NCBI GenBank assembly: GCA_963377175.1
Contig: CAUJNA010003321.1
Coordinates: 282,001-346,000, forward strand
DNA: 64,000 bases
Reading direction: 5' to 3'
Origin: Effrenium voratum
Lineage: Eukaryota > Sar > Dinophyceae > Suessiales > Symbiodiniaceae
Made by a program: the position numbers and the translations under genes. Shown piece after piece: positions 1 to 11,467 of this stretch (within the stretch, counting starts at the first letter, position 1; each line of letters opens with the position of its first letter). A model generated the notes under the pieces. It was given only the letters and a program-made list of their open reading frames with translations. It was not told where the DNA came from and searched no databases.

Positions 1-569
1 AATCATCTAGTAGCAATACAAGGTTCCGCAGATCGGCCCCCCTCTTGCTGCCTGGACCAGCTGTCATGCGGGGAACCGATCTGAAAGCGCATTTGGTCAT
101 ATGGTTCTTTGTCGCTACACGCGAATCTTTCCTCCAGGAATGATCCCTTTGCTTTACCCGCCCTCGTGTCATACCAACTATCTTCCCCGGTGTGCCGATG
201 GCCCACCAAAGTCGAGGTTCCTGGGGGCCATGCCCTTGTTGTGATCAGGTTGTTCGCTTTCGATCTGATCTGCTGTGTGCGTGTGTGCGCGCAGTGGTTT
301 TATGGCATTTTCCCTGGGCAGCGCAGTTTCTGCGCAGACTGCAGACTTGTAATTTACTTTAAGCTGCGGCAAGGAGTACTGTCTCCGGGGTGGTGACGAG
401 ACCAGCCCAGATTTGTGGTTTTGCCGGAGTGGGACACATACATTGAGGCGATCAGGGTATTTGGATCGCCTCTTCTCATGGACCTGCTCATTTGCGGCAC
501 GACTTGTAGACTGGGGTGTGCAGCGCAATGCAAGGAGAAGACTGCCTAAATCGCGCGCGAAACAGTTGC

Positions 570-677
570 TAGGACCCCCAAGTAGTGCCCTTTTGGCCTT
601 TTTGGGGGAGCGTTCCCCTACTAAAGTAGTCTACAGAAAAAGGGTACCCTTATTCCAACCTCTCTACTGGAGGACAT
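570..677 (+). mobile_element. Family A introner-like element, copy 1
   Basis: CTAGGACCCCCAAGTAGTGC at the left, core TTCCCCTACTAAAGTAG, and CTACTGGAGGACA at the right. Diverged tips. Confidence 0.75.
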
Positions 678-1280
678 TTGTCTACTGTGTGCAATCAACA
701 TGAATCAACATGCTCTTGTCGACTTTCTTTTGCCCGAGCTTCCGCTTGTTCTCCCCCGTCAAAAAAAAACCTTCGACTTCAGAGGTACGGGACGAATTGG
801 TCGGTGGACGGAAGGTCAGCGGAAGGCCTCGCAGAGGATTTTTAGGCGACACACCCCTGGGATTCAAACCATCAGAAGGAACATCGGGGCTCATATAACC
901 ACCATTGCTTACCTAAGGATTGTCATCATCCAAATTGGGTGAACCTTTTTTTTCTCATAGGGGTTGAACCCTAGGGACATGCTCCAAAAATAGCGCCGGT
1001 GGAATTCCGCGGATGCCAAGGTCACCAGCATATGGCAGCAAAACAGCTCGGAAGTTGCAGAAACCTTCCGCGGAAGCGTCGGCGGAAGGTTTAATTTTGG
1101 TGAGATGAAAGGCAAAGCTCAAGAAGCACAAAGAATCATGCGACTCCCTTGGTGGGGCCACTTGGTTTTTGTCCATGAAAAGAACCACTGGCTATGATGG
1201 TTCCCTTGAAACTGTGGTGTTCAAGTCATATTTTTTGTCCCACTTCGCCGACTCCTTTGGACTTGGCGAGTTGGATTTAG

Positions 1281-1483
1281 GCAGCTGACTCCCGCCTGGA
1301 CGGCCAATTTCGAGTCCGTCGGGCATTGCCTCCACCCGAGCGCAACGAGACCGCTGCTTTCGCCACAGCCGTGCCGACCGACGCGAAAGCCGGGTGGTGG
1401 AAGGACTGCCACCCGGATGCGGACGAGCTGCGCAAAGGCACAGTTTGGGATGAGTGGATTGCGGATCCCGCAACCTCGACCGG
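1281..1483 (+). CDS. Host exon, unknown protein
   Basis: Open from acceptor ATTTAG| (1278-1280) to a possible donor GTGGTT (1484). It includes WWKDCHPDADELRKGTVWDE and WIADPATST. GC-rich and coding-like against AT-rich flanks. No family recognised. Confidence 0.5.
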
Positions 1484-1626
1484 GTGGTTTGGTGACATCT
1501 TGTTTACAATACATACTTTAATGCCTCACGCTTTTCACAAGACGCCTCTGTGGGGGCCTTTCGTTTCACCCTGTCTGCTCCTGCTTTCAGGAATTTTCCC
1601 TCACTGGTTTGCTTGATTCTTTGATT

Positions 1627-1672
1627 GTTTGTTCGTTTGCTTGTTTGTTTGTTTGTTTGTTTGTTTGTGTGT
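1627..1672 (+). repeat. TTTG microsatellite
   Basis: GTTTG/TTTG units; a second TTTG tract lies at 11425-11467. Confidence 0.9.
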
Positions 1673-2092
1673 TTTGTGGGTTCGTTGGTCTGTTTGGTTG
1701 TTTGTGTGCCCCAAGCCCCCTTAAGCCCCTTCAGGCCATTAGAATCTTGGTGCCTCACATTTTTCAATTCTTAATGGCTTGAATTGGTAGAATCTTAAAG
1801 GCTTAAAGGTCTTAAAGTCTGAATGGCTAGCTTTTAAAGTCTCAACAGCTCCAAGGCTTAACATCTTCAGATCTTAATGGCTTACAGTCTTCAAATCACA
1901 ATGGATTAGCATCTGAAAATCGTAATAGGTTTTTGTTTGCAGTTTCTTCGGTCACTTTGGAACGGTCACGACAAAACGCGAAGAGGTACCATTTGACCCT
2001 CTCTGCTCCTGTGTGACATTGGTGATGCGCTGGAGCAGCTGATGCAGAAACGATGCTGATATCGAACACCCCAAGGTTTTTATGCAAACGCG

Positions 2093-2196
2093 ACCCCCCC
2101 TCCCTCCCTCCCTCCCCCTCCATCCCTCCCTCCATCCCTCCCTCCCTCCCTCCCTCCCTTCCTCCCTCCCCCCCCCCCCCCCTCCCTCCCTCCATC
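2093..2196 (+). repeat. CCCT/CCAT polypyrimidine microsatellite
   Basis: About 100 bp of CCCT with some CCAT and a C18 run; potential triplex-forming tract. Confidence 0.95.
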
Positions 2197-2516
2197 GGGC
2201 AAGTCCGGATTCGTGCATCCCCACAAGGGGAGGAGTAACAGGAAAGGAGCACGTCATGCGCCGGCGTGGCATTGGCAATGTGGAAATGTGTCAAACTTGC
2301 TAGAGTCTTTGCTTCATTTGGGAGGGAAAGGGAGGACTCACTAGGTTTCCCCGCAAAAACCCAGAAGACTTCAGAATTTTCCCTGTGTGCTCTTGGGGGA
2401 AGAAGCAATTTTGACCGTGGCACATATGAGTTGAATGGCTGTCAGGGCTGGAGAGTGTCATTTAGGTGGCGCGGCTATAGGCAACCCACCATTTTCCTTT
2501 TTGCTCTTAAAGCTAG

Positions 2517-2603
2517 TAGGTCCCCCAGTAGTTCCCTTTTACCCTTTTTGGGGGGGAGATTCGGTTCCCCTACTAAAATAGACTACAGAAAGGGGAGGAC
2601 CTA
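2517..2603 (+). mobile_element. Family A copy 2 (internally deleted)
   Basis: GTAGGTCCCCCAGTAGTTCC ... TACTAAAATAGACTACAG ... GGAGGACCTA; the TTGGTACCCTTATTC segment is missing. Confidence 0.75.
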
Positions 2604-2625
2604 AGGGTAGATCCCTCGGTGGTAA

Positions 2626-2712
2626 CCCTTGCTTGGTGGTTTGGAGTTGGGAAGTTGAATCGCTGCTTGTTAAACCACCCCTAAACTCCAAATCCAAACC
2701 ACAAAGGGGAAC
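2626..2712. repeat. GGTGGTTTGG inverted-repeat element
   Basis: TGGTGGTTTGGAGTTGGGAA facing CTCCAAATCCAAACCACAAA. A related inverted pair lies at 28193-28302. Confidence 0.6.
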
Positions 2713-4626
2713 CACCTACCTCACAGGGAAATGGGATCACGTGGGCAGAAAGCTATTCATAAGCCCCTAGTTGGAGAACATCAGATCCAACGGGAAAGTT
2801 GGGGTGGGCCTATTCTTAGATTTCTGTGACAACAATCCGCTTAAAAGCCAAGAAGTGGTCACGACATCATGACCTACTTTGGTATCATATGCGTTGTGTC
2901 CCATTGAAATGATGCCAAAGGGCCCGGAATCAAAGTTCATGCCCACACAAATCTGCCAGCACTGTCTTGACGTTCTCATGGCACTGTTTCAGACCACTTC
3001 TGCAATCTGTGAGTGAGCAAACACAGCTTCCGGGGTATGCTTTCTTAGCTTGTCCACTCGGCCATCCAGTCAGAAGTTAGCGCGCAATTATTGCGCCAAG
3101 CTGTCCCCTGCCCACGCGAGCGCAACGCACCGCAACCAGGGGCATGCGCTATTTGCGGGGCCGTGGGGATCCAGCTGTGCTTCGAAAAACCCACAGCCTG
3201 CAGTCACTCGCGAGCTGCGCTGAAATTGAATTCCTGCGCAGCTCTGAATTTCATGACTGGCGGCTAAAATTCAGACTGCTCGAATCGCGAGCATGCAAGA
3301 GCAAAGGAATTTGACATGGCAAAGCGAGCACGCGGAGCAGTTGCAAAGGCAGACCTTTTTTTCCTCTCACTGGTTGCAAAAGGAGTTATTGTTGGCTTTG
3401 CGAGATGGCTTGAACTGTTTGCGGTCGAGCAAAAGCTATTTGGGCAAGTTGCCCATGTCTGTCAGCATCTTCCTTTGAAAGGCTTCAAGGGCCTGCTTTG
3501 AAACGTCTAGAGGTAAGTCCAAGGTGACCTTGAGATTTCAGGGAGGCCGTAGCCAGCCAGATAAGCAGAGCCCAACACCCTCATTGGCCAGTGAAAAAGT
3601 AGGTGGTTCTACCTGGTGCCCTGAGATTATAGCTGCTCGATTGGCCATTTGCAGCTTCTCATGCCATCGCTGTTCCTCAACGTCTGTTACAGAAGCCCTT
3701 TTGGCATATCATGGCACTGCATGGATTCGCGAGCTTGGGACGAAAGAAGCGAAGGGTCGAGAGGATCGTTTTGGTTTCTTTTGTTTCCCCGTTTCTGCTC
3801 CAGCGAGCCACCCGTGCACTTAGATTTAGAGGGGGTGCAGGAGGATGAGCTCGATGTGCGCTCGATGTTTTTGTAGGCACTGGGCAACATGTGAACCATT
3901 TTCGGATGTGGGGGGTGATCAATATTCGCTGAAAGGCCCGTGGCCACGACCGCGGGTGACTTTTCCCGCATGGTTGAACTATTGTATCTTTTGCGTTTCC
4001 AACCAAAGGTCATCCCATGTATTTCGGACGTTTTTGTTCAACCCCCATGTGAACACGGGAGAACATGTCCCATGCGGGAAAAGACAACACTGAGATGTAG
4101 TACCAGTCTCTTATTTTTGCAACTTGCGGGCATCAAGTGAAGTGTTTCTCGTCCATTCATCTTTCAGCGTACATGCAGATGACACTTGTCTGAAAGTCAT
4201 TCATGCTCACGTCCCTCACTTCCCTTGAACGGCATTGCACAAAATTTCATTTCGGCAAGCTGCATTTGGATTGTTTAGCCAAGCTAGCCCTGGCATTGTC
4301 CGAATCGACCCAATCTGACCTTTTGGCTTCGCTCTTTTGGTTTCCAATTTGAGTCAACGAATCCAAAAGGTCAACCTCCCTACATGGAAGACAGGGTTGA
4401 AACACCTACTTTCCTGTTGGGCAACGCCTTTGTCCACTTTGTTGAACCGAGGGTAACCTTTCGATTCCCGGGTCCTTTCGACGACATTCAGGAGTCTCCG
4501 GGCTCCGCGCGGCGGGCTCATCCGCGTATAGAGGGGGCGGAAACGGGTCAAAGCGTCCGGAAGTGCGGTGGGCTCCAAGCGCACTGTCCCAATTTGGCGT
4601 GGGGTTGCCGTTTTCGTGTTCGAAAT

Positions 4627-4773
4627 TCTAGGGGTACCTTCGGTTCCTTCCCTTTCCATTCTTTCCAGTCATCCGTTTTTCCAAAAAAGCGCCCGACAAT
4701 TCGGGGGAAACAGATCCGGTTTTTGAGAACAGAACGATGGTTGAAAAGAATGGACAAGGAATCAACCCCTAGA
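4627..4773. mobile_element. TCTAGGGGTACC-type TIR element (family D) 1
   Basis: TCTAGGGGTACCTTCGGTTC ... GGAATCAACCCCTAGA. Confidence 0.75.
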
Positions 4774-4840
4774 GACATGGGTTGTGGCACGAGAGAGTGT
4801 CCAAAACAAGTGCGCCCAAAGATGGGATGTTCACAGAACT

Positions 4841-4978
4841 GGCTGCGAGTCAAAACCAATGGGATCCCATTTTGGTTGGTAGGTGAATTCACCACCCATT
4901 TTGGAACCCATTTTAGTGGTTTGATTGAATCGGATGTTCACTGGGGGTACGATTTTGACCCATGGCCAACTGGGCCAT
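4841..4978. mobile_element. GGGTCAAAA-type TIR element (family B) 1
   Basis: GGCTGCGAGTCAAAACC ... TTTTGACCCATGGCC with AACTGG at both flanks. Confidence 0.75.
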
Positions 4979-6342
4979 GATGTTGGCGATAATTTGTTTC
5001 ATGACGGCAACTGCTGGCAGCTGGATGGTATCAACCAAGCTGTCATTCCGAGGGTTTTTACTGCGATTCCGCCGCTTCGGGGGCAACAGCGAGGGATTAA
5101 AACCCGGTCCTTTCCTTGGGGGATTCCCCGTATTTTTCGCTTTTTCTTTGGTAGATTTCTTTGGATGCTTTCCCACTCGGATGGTTCAGTGCGACGGATC
5201 TGGACTTTCGGGATAAGGCCAATCCATACTTGGCGTTACAGCGACATGGAGATGTCCAAACCGCATGGTCCACATGGCGACCACAACCGCGGGCATGGCA
5301 TTAAAAAAAAAAAACGGGGCAAGGCGTGCCGTGCGGGCGCGGGGGTCATGGAAAACCTCGCTGCCTGGCAGATAAGGACACCAGTGGTGGGGTGCGTGTT
5401 GGGCAGGGCATATGTTCAGGTCAACTGAATATGACATGTATGAAACGGATTCTGAACGTATTTTGGGTTTACCTCGGGCTTGGAGTGTTCAAGAGGATCG
5501 ATTCGTCATTTTGGAGGGTTTGCCATGCCTTTTGGAAGGTTCCAGTATTTATAAGACTATCCCATATGCCTACACAAATTCCTGCCCCTGACAAAAGGCC
5601 TTGGTTCCGCAGGAGCTTGCTTTCGTTGCTGGGTTGAGAGTTTATCCTGCCCCAGGGTCCGACATGTTCTCCGTAATTCGGATTTTTTTTTGGGGTGAGA
5701 AGAGTGCTGGGCTGTTCTTTCTCCTTGCATTTTGTTGCGCAAGAATTCCCCTTCGTGGCTTCCCCAGGGATCATGGAAAGCCGGATTGGCAACGACCCTC
5801 CATTTTGAACAGCCGGATGGGCATGTCAGAACTGTTCGGCCGGGGGGGGGGCCGGGGGAGCCGGAGCCAACCCTTGCGTAGGGGTCGAATAGGGCGACTA
5901 TCACCCAGTTGCCCAGTGGCTTCCAGCTTGTTTCAAGCGTTTCCCTGCAAACTCAAGCACTGGATGAATGTTAGTATCTTCCATCTTTGCCGCCGAGGAT
6001 GAAAGAAAGGCGGAACTCTAGTTGAATGTCCCGAAGAGGGGTGCTTTTTAGTTGTTCAACCCTTCTTTGGTATCTGAACGGTAAACATGAATGCTGAAAG
6101 TTTGCAAGAATTAGAGGGGGTTGGACCTCCAACGGGCTGAAGGAATCCCTGGCGATGTGCGGAGGCTGCTGCTCACCTGACAAAATGGCAAGCTTGTTGG
6201 GCGACGAGTCGAATCTCATTGGACAATTACTTATTGGAACTTCGACTTCTTTGCTGTACAAGCATTGGATCTTCATTGGATTTCATTGGGGACATGGGAA
6301 AGTCTGGAAAGCGCTGGAGCCATTCCGGGGCCACAGGCAAGT

Positions 6343-6456
6343 CTAGGTCCCCCAGTAGTGCCCTTTTACCCTTGTTTGGAGGGTTCGGTTCCCCTACTAA
6401 AATGGACAGAAAAAAGTTGGTACCCCTATTCTAACCTCTCAAGTCTGGAGGACCTA
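6343..6456 (+). mobile_element. Family A copy 3
   Basis: Full-length: CTAGGTCCCCCAGTAG ... CTGGAGGACCTAG, flanked by TA. Confidence 0.85.
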
Positions 6457-6553
6457 GAAGGTGAAACGACCTCCTTTGACTCCCATCATTTTTGGCTGTT
6501 TCTTCCCTGAGCAACAACGCCAGTGAAGCCCTGGGGGGCTCTTCGCTCCGCAG

Positions 6554-6700
6554 AATTGGCTCAAGGAAGCCCCGGGCTGTCTGCAAGACCGGCCCGACCG
6601 ATGCTTTCGAGTAGCGCCAAAGGCTTTCACAGAGAAACGCAGCGGTCACGGGATTTTGGGAGAAACTCAGGCACTCCGACCATGGGATTTTGATCTGAAA
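6554..6700 (+). CDS. Possible host exon, unknown
   Basis: Starts after acceptor CTCCGCAG and reads NWLKEAPGCLQDRPDRCFRV and EKRSGHGILGETQAL. The 3' boundary is not determined. The opposite strand is also open, so strand is only moderately supported. Confidence 0.35.
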
Positions 6701-7354
6701 CTCCGAGTGGAAGCAACACGTATACATTGCGCGACGTGCGACGTGCGACAAGCCCATAAGCCTTTAGCGGCACAGCGCTTTACTCGGGTGCCATGGTCAG
6801 CTAAGTGCGCGAGGCCAAACAGTTGCCTTGGCCACGTCCTCCAGAAACAGATTACTTGGCAGTCCCTGGACCCCTGGATGTCCCATCAAAAGTTGATATC
6901 AATGTACTGAGTGTACTGGTTTCGATTGAAATCGCTTGAGGCTCGAGGTAAGCCGAGAAGATTCGGACATCGGCTCGGACATGGCCGGGCTTCCTTATCC
7001 AAGTGCATGAGGAGCTCCGGGGAGAGTTAGATAGGTGGCTGTCCCGTGAAGCAACCATTGAGCTATATGTGTTTTCTCATATCTGCGGTGGATGACCTAA
7101 AAGTTGGCAAGCAAGTGAACAAGGACCCCCCCCCCTCTATGTTGCCATAGTCTACCATGGTTTTGTGGTTGAGTATGGTTGGTTGACTTGGGATATTGTG
7201 GGCATCCACCGTGTTTCTTCTTCGTATTTTTTTCTTTTGATGCGGGTCTCAGTGACCCAGGGCCCAAGTCTATCAACGCAGCCATTGCCGGACGTCCCCG
7301 ACGAGGAATGAGCGTTGCCAGTCTGGCAGTCCTCCACAAATAGTTTGTCTGTGC

Positions 7355-7486
7355 ATATGGCTGTGGGTCAAAACGAATGGGATCCCATTTTGCGGTAGGT
7401 GTGCACCACCCATGTTAGTACCTATTTTGGTGGGGATTGAATCGGATGTTCTCTGGGGCTAACCGATTTGGATTTTGACCCAGGGC
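7355..7486. mobile_element. Family B 2
   Basis: GGCTGTGGGTCAAAACGAAT ... GATTTTGACCCAGGGCC. Confidence 0.7.
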
Positions 7487-7728
7487 CCTTTGTCAAAAGT
7501 GGGGGACCTTCAACATGGTTGTTGTTGGGAAACACTTTACATTTCCCTTATTGTGGTTTAGTGGGAAATCCAACCACTTAACTGCTACAATTTTAATGTT
7601 TGCTCCCCTTTCAACGTCAAAATGGCGTTGGCGTTCCCTTTTCTGTTTCCCTTTGAGCCAAGCTTAGGGAGCCCACGAAAGAAAGGGCATCTGAAGATCC
7701 AACCTTTAAACCAAGCTGAATAGGGTGC

Positions 7729-7852
7729 CTAGGTCCCCCAGCGAAAGGGCGCCCTTTCTCACCGTTTCTTTTTTGGTTGGGAGATTCGGTTCCCCTACTA
7801 AAATAGACAAAAAGGAAAAACGGGTACTCTTATTCTAGCCTCTGGAGGACCT
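7729..7852 (+). mobile_element. Family A copy 4
   Basis: CTAGGTCCCCCAGCGAAAGG ... TCTGGAGGACCT, with the longer TTCTTTTTTGGTTGGGAGAT core variant. Confidence 0.8.
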
Positions 7853-7854
7853 CG

Positions 7855-7956
7855 GTGCGCTCAAAAATGTCCTCTGCCCGAGAAAATTTGGTTCCTGAGC
7901 TTTGGCCGGCCCAGTTCGCCAGGTCCATGCGAGTGGAACATGCTGCGGCCCCAGAC
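7855..7956 (+). CDS. Possible host exon between an introner and a TIR element
   Basis: Follows the family A copy ending about 7852 and reads KMSSARENLVPELWPAQF and SMRVEHAAAPD before TGA, directly at the edge of a GGGTCAAAA-type element. The GC-rich coding look is the only support. Confidence 0.35.
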
Positions 7957-8062
7957 TGACTTGGCTATGGTTCAAAACCAATGGGATCCCATTTTGGGAC
8001 CTATTTTAGTGGGGATTGGGATGTTCACTGCGAGTACGGGGTTTTGACCCATGGCCACTTGG
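7957..8062. mobile_element. Family B 3 (short)
   Basis: GGCTATGGTTCAAAACCAAT ... GTTTTGACCCATGGCC with ACTTGG at both flanks. Confidence 0.75.
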
Positions 8063-8259
8063 AAAGAAGGAAGGAATGGAAAAGGGGAGTCTACCCTCCT
8101 TCCCTTCCCTGCCAGATACTTTCCCTTGGAAGGAAGGACAACTGAACGGAAAAGGGAAGGGAAGCGCAAATAGTTGGACAAGGCAATGTTTGGCAAATGT
8201 TTACAGCTTGAAACAGGGGCACCGCACTTTCGGCGAGTGGACAGGCGCAGGGACTACCT

Positions 8260-8391
8260 ACTGCGGATGGACGAAATCCATTTCGCACCACCTAAGAAAC
8301 CATGGGAAACCATTGCTGGTTGGTATTTACCGGGAAATCATGATTCCCGGGTTTCTTAGGTGGTGCGAATTGGATTTCGTCCATCCACAGT
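8260..8391. repeat. Near-perfect foldback, arms of about 42 bp
   Basis: The left arm begins ACTGCGGATGGACGAAATCC and the right arm is its reverse complement ending GGATTTCGTCCATCCACAGT, with only about two differences over 42 bp. The loop holds a smaller palindrome (CCGGGAAATCATGATTCCCG). It could be a young MITE or a stable hairpin. Confidence 0.85.
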
Positions 8392-8544
8392 ATTAACCGG
8401 AAAGACTCAAGATCATGTGCGCGGCCATGTGTAATTCACCCGACGGCGTTTGATGGTGTTCATGGTCGACACCGGATGAACCTTGGCTCGGATGCCCAAA
8501 GCCTACCTTTCAACCTTTTGGTGTCCCCTTTGTGGTCCATAGGG

Positions 8545-8644
8545 GTGTGGCTCAAAATTCAAGAGCTAGGGTTACGCAGGTTTTGGTCCATGTGTCCACT
8601 TACCGGGGTTCCATTTTGGTACCGGTTTTTTGAGCCACAGCCAT
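8545..8644. mobile_element. GTGGCTCAAAA-type TIR element (family C) 1
   Basis: GTGTGGCTCAAAATTC ... GGTTTTTTGAGCCACAGCC, sharing the ACCTGCGGTCC-like core with the other family C copies. Confidence 0.7.
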
Positions 8645-8723
8645 ATGAGCCACGGACAAAACACACGAAGACCACTTTATCAAGGCGGGGTACGTTTTTG
8701 CATAACACATGCAAAAACCATGC

Positions 8724-8742
8724 AAAACGATAAGGTCTCCCC
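8724..8742 (+). repeat. 19-bp direct repeat flanking the array, left
   Basis: AAAACGATAAGGTCTCCCC, repeated exactly at 10829-10847 on the far side of the 61-bp array. Confidence 0.85.
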
Positions 8743-8889
8743 GATAACCCTTAGCTAACACACGGCTCTACAATAACCCCTACAGTTGCAACTTAGCTAG
8801 GGTGGGACCCTTGCGTGGCCACCGTAAAACGAGAAGGCGAGTCGCCACTTTCGAGCTGGAGCTGCCAAGGTGTGCTTCGTAAATACGAC

Positions 8890-10802
8890 ACTTGTACTGA
8901 GAAGTTGCGATTTTCGAGCTGGAGCTGCGGAAGTGTACTTCGCGTACTAGACTTGTACTACAAAGTTTCGATTTTGGAGCTGAAGCGCTGTGGAAGTGTA
9001 CTTCCCGTACTAGACTTGTACTACAAAGTTGCGATTTTCGAGCTGGAGCTGCGGAAGTGTACTTCGCGTACTAGACTTGTACTACAAAGTTGCGATTTTC
9101 GAGCTGGAGCTGCGGAAGTGTACTTCGCGTACTAGACTTGTACTACAAAGTTGCGATTTTCGAGCTGGAGCTGCGGAAGTGTACTTCGCGTACTAGACTT
9201 GTACTACAAAGTTGCGATTTTCGAGCTGGAGCTGCGGAAGTGTACTTCGCGTACTAGACTTGTACTACAAAGTTGCGATTTTCGAGCTGGAGATGCGGAA
9301 GTGTACTTCGCTTACTAGACTTGTACTACAAAGTTGCGATTTTCGAGCTGGAGATGCGGAAGTGTACTTCGCGTACTAGACTTGTACTACAAAGTTGCGA
9401 TTTTCGAGCTGGAGATGCGGAAGTGTACTTCGCGTACTAGACTTGTACTACAAAGTTGCGATTTCGAGCTGGAGCTGCGGAAGTGTACTTCGCGTACTAG
9501 ACTTGTACTACAAAGTTGCGATTTTCGAGCTGGAGCTGCGGAAGTGTACTTCGCGTACTAGACTTGTACTACAAAGTTGCGATTTTCGAGCTGGAGCTGC
9601 GGAAGTGTACTTCGCGTACTAGACTTGTACTACAAAGTTGCGATTTTCGAGCTGGAGCTGCGGAAGTGTACTTCGCGTACTAGACTTGTACTACAAAGTT
9701 GCGATTTTCGAGCTGGAGATGTGGAAGTGTACTTCGCTTACTAGACTTGTACTACAAAGTTGCGATTTTCGAGCTGGAGTTCCGGAAGTGTACTTCGCGT
9801 ACTAGACTTGTACTACAAAGTTGCGATTTTCGAGCTGGAGATGCGGAAGTGTACTTCTCGTACTAGACTTGTACTACAAAGTTGCGATTTTCGAGCTGGA
9901 GATGCGGAAGTGTACTTCCCCAGAGCTTCCTCGGCCTGAGTAACTTACGCCTTTTGTCAACGGCCGTAGACACCCCGTAAAAAGGCCGTAAAAAGCCCGT
10001 AAAAAGGACGTAAACAGCCCGTAAAAAGGCCGTAAAAAACCTCGCTGTTTAAACGGCCTCCGTAACTCAGGCCTTTGGACTCCCTGGGTTCGCTTACTAG
10101 ACTTGTACTACAAAGTTGCGATTTTCGAGCTGGAGATGTGGAAGTGTACTTCGCTTACTAGACTTGTACTACAAAGTTGCGATTTTCGAGCTGGAGTTCC
10201 GGAAGTGTACTTCGCGTACTAGACTTGTACTACAAAGTTGCGATTTTCGAGCTGGAGCTGCGGAAGTTTACTTCGCGTACTAGACTTGTACTACAAAGTT
10301 GCGATTTTCGAGCTGGAGCTGCGGAAGTGTACTTCGGTACTAGACTTGTACTACAAAGTTGCGATTTTCGAGCTGGAGCTGCGGAAGTGTACTTCGCGTA
10401 CTAGACTTGTACTACAAAGTTGCGATTTTCGAGCTGGAGCTGCGGAAGTGTACTTTGCGTACTAGACTTGTACTACAAAGTTGCGATTTTCGAGCTGGAG
10501 ATGCGGAAGTGTACTTCGCTTACTAGACTTGTACTACAAAGTTGCGATTTTCGAGCTGGAGATGTGGAAGTGTACTTCGCTTACTAGACTTGTACTACAA
10601 AGTTTCGATTTTCGAGCTGGAATTCCGGAAGTGTACTTCGCGTACTAGACTTGTACTACAAAGTTGCGATTTTCGAGCTGGAGATGCGGAAGTGTACTTC
10701 TCGTACTAGACTTGTACTACAAAGTTGCGATTTTCGAGCTGGAGATGCGGAAGTGTACTTCGCTTACTACACTTGTACTACAAAGTTGCGATTTTCGAGC
10801 CG
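8890..10802 (+). repeat. 61-bp tandem repeat array in two blocks
   Basis: The unit starts TTGCGATTTTCGAGCTGGAG and contains three GTAC sites. About 17 units lie in 8890-9915 and about 12 in 10089-10802. The 61-bp period rotates the reading frame, so the Met-started ORFs here are artefacts. Variant units (GATGTGG, TTCCGG, GATGCGG) recur in the same order near 9717, 10133 and 10560, which suggests duplication of multi-unit blocks. Confidence 0.95.
9916..10088 (+). repeat. Spacer inside the array with its own short repeat
   Basis: Unrelated to the 61-bp unit. It contains five GTAAAAAGGCC/GTAAAAAGCCC-like words in tandem. Confidence 0.8.
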
Positions 10803-10828
10803 GATCTGCTACTGTTCGAAAGCACTGT

Positions 10829-10847
10829 AAAACGATAAGGTCTCCCC
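10829..10847 (+). repeat. 19-bp direct repeat flanking the array, right
   Basis: Exact partner of 8724-8742. Confidence 0.85.
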
Positions 10848-10849
10848 CA

Positions 10850-11265
10850 AAAACGATAACGTTCAAAAAAGTACTAGGGCCAAGTAAAGTGTTTCGTCCG
10901 CTCCTCATATGTAGTCAAGCCCCAGAAGGTTCTTACTCTTCTTTTTTTCCTTTGGTCCTTTGGGCAACTGAGGGTGTCTTCTCAAACCTGAAGCGTTTTT
11001 TTTTTCAAATGAGACACCTGCAACTTCCTTTGGCGCATTTTGCCACAGGATGCTAGGACTTTAACTTGCTTGGATGCTAGGGCATCAGGCTTTCCAGGTA
11101 TTTCCAGGTTCTTGTGTCCTCCGATGTTGCTTGTTGCTTTAACTTTTTGATCCAACTTTCGGATGTTTTCCGAATTAAACCACTGAAGGTGGGTCACTTT
11201 TAGCAGGGCTTCGCAGATTTCGATCCACCGAGTATCAATCAACCAGAAATGTCATCACCGCTTTT
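10850..11265. other. No gene recognised
   Basis: Unique sequence plus a TTAGGACTTTAACTT-type repeat relative (about 11052-11190) also seen at 32638-32720 and 39826-39910. Confidence 0.4.
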
Positions 11266-11269
11266 GCAG

Positions 11270-11370
11270 GTCGGCCTTCATCGACAAGCTGCTCTTTCCT
11301 GCGCCTCAGCCGACCTACGGCAAGGACGGCTCAGAGCCGTTGACACCGGGCACTTGCAGTCCCTCTGAGG
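11270..11370 (+). CDS. ABHD17/BEM46-like alpha/beta hydrolase, N-terminal exon
   Basis: After acceptor TTTTGCAG| the exon reads SAFIDKLLFPAPQPTYGKDG. The F-[ILV]-D-K-L-L-F-P-x-P-x-P-x-Y pattern is typical of the N-terminus of ABHD17/BEM46-type serine hydrolases, just before the hydrolase fold. The 3' boundary is uncertain. The 14.69-kb exon supplies the next recognisable piece of the same family, 3.3 kb downstream. A connecting exon should lie between them and was not confidently identified. Confidence 0.55.
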
Positions 11371-11424
11371 AAAGGAGTAATCATGGCATGGTTTAGCGTG
11401 GTTGTCTATTGGTTTGTTGTTTGA

Positions 11425-11467
11425 TTGATTGCTTGCTTGTTTGTTTGTTTGTTTGTTTGTTTGTTTG
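11425..11467 (+). repeat. TTTG microsatellite
   Basis: About ten TTTG units. Confidence 0.9.

Larger units (their letters stand above)
1484..6340. other. Intron-like DNA without a supported exon
   Basis: Holds family A copy 2, one family D and one family B element, microsatellites and unique AT-rich DNA. Open frames here overlap those repeats. Confidence 0.5.

Noticed and set aside
1504..1767. Asn/Thr/Lys/Gln-rich minus ORF (also 11278-11633)
   Set aside because: Translation of TTTG microsatellites.
2053..2303. Pro/Ser-rich ORFs on plus and Gly/Glu-rich ORF on minus
   Set aside because: Translation of the CCCT microsatellite.
4384..4980. 198-codon plus ORF
   Set aside because: Spans family D and family B elements; composition reflects repeats, not protein.
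8815..10465. Several Met-started ORFs of 75-130 codons with similar proteins
   Set aside because: They are frames through the 61-bp tandem repeat; the period is not a multiple of three, so the same peptide recurs in rotating frames.
8890..10802. CRISPR-like array
   Set aside because: Repeats are directly tandem with no unique spacers, in a eukaryotic context without cas genes.
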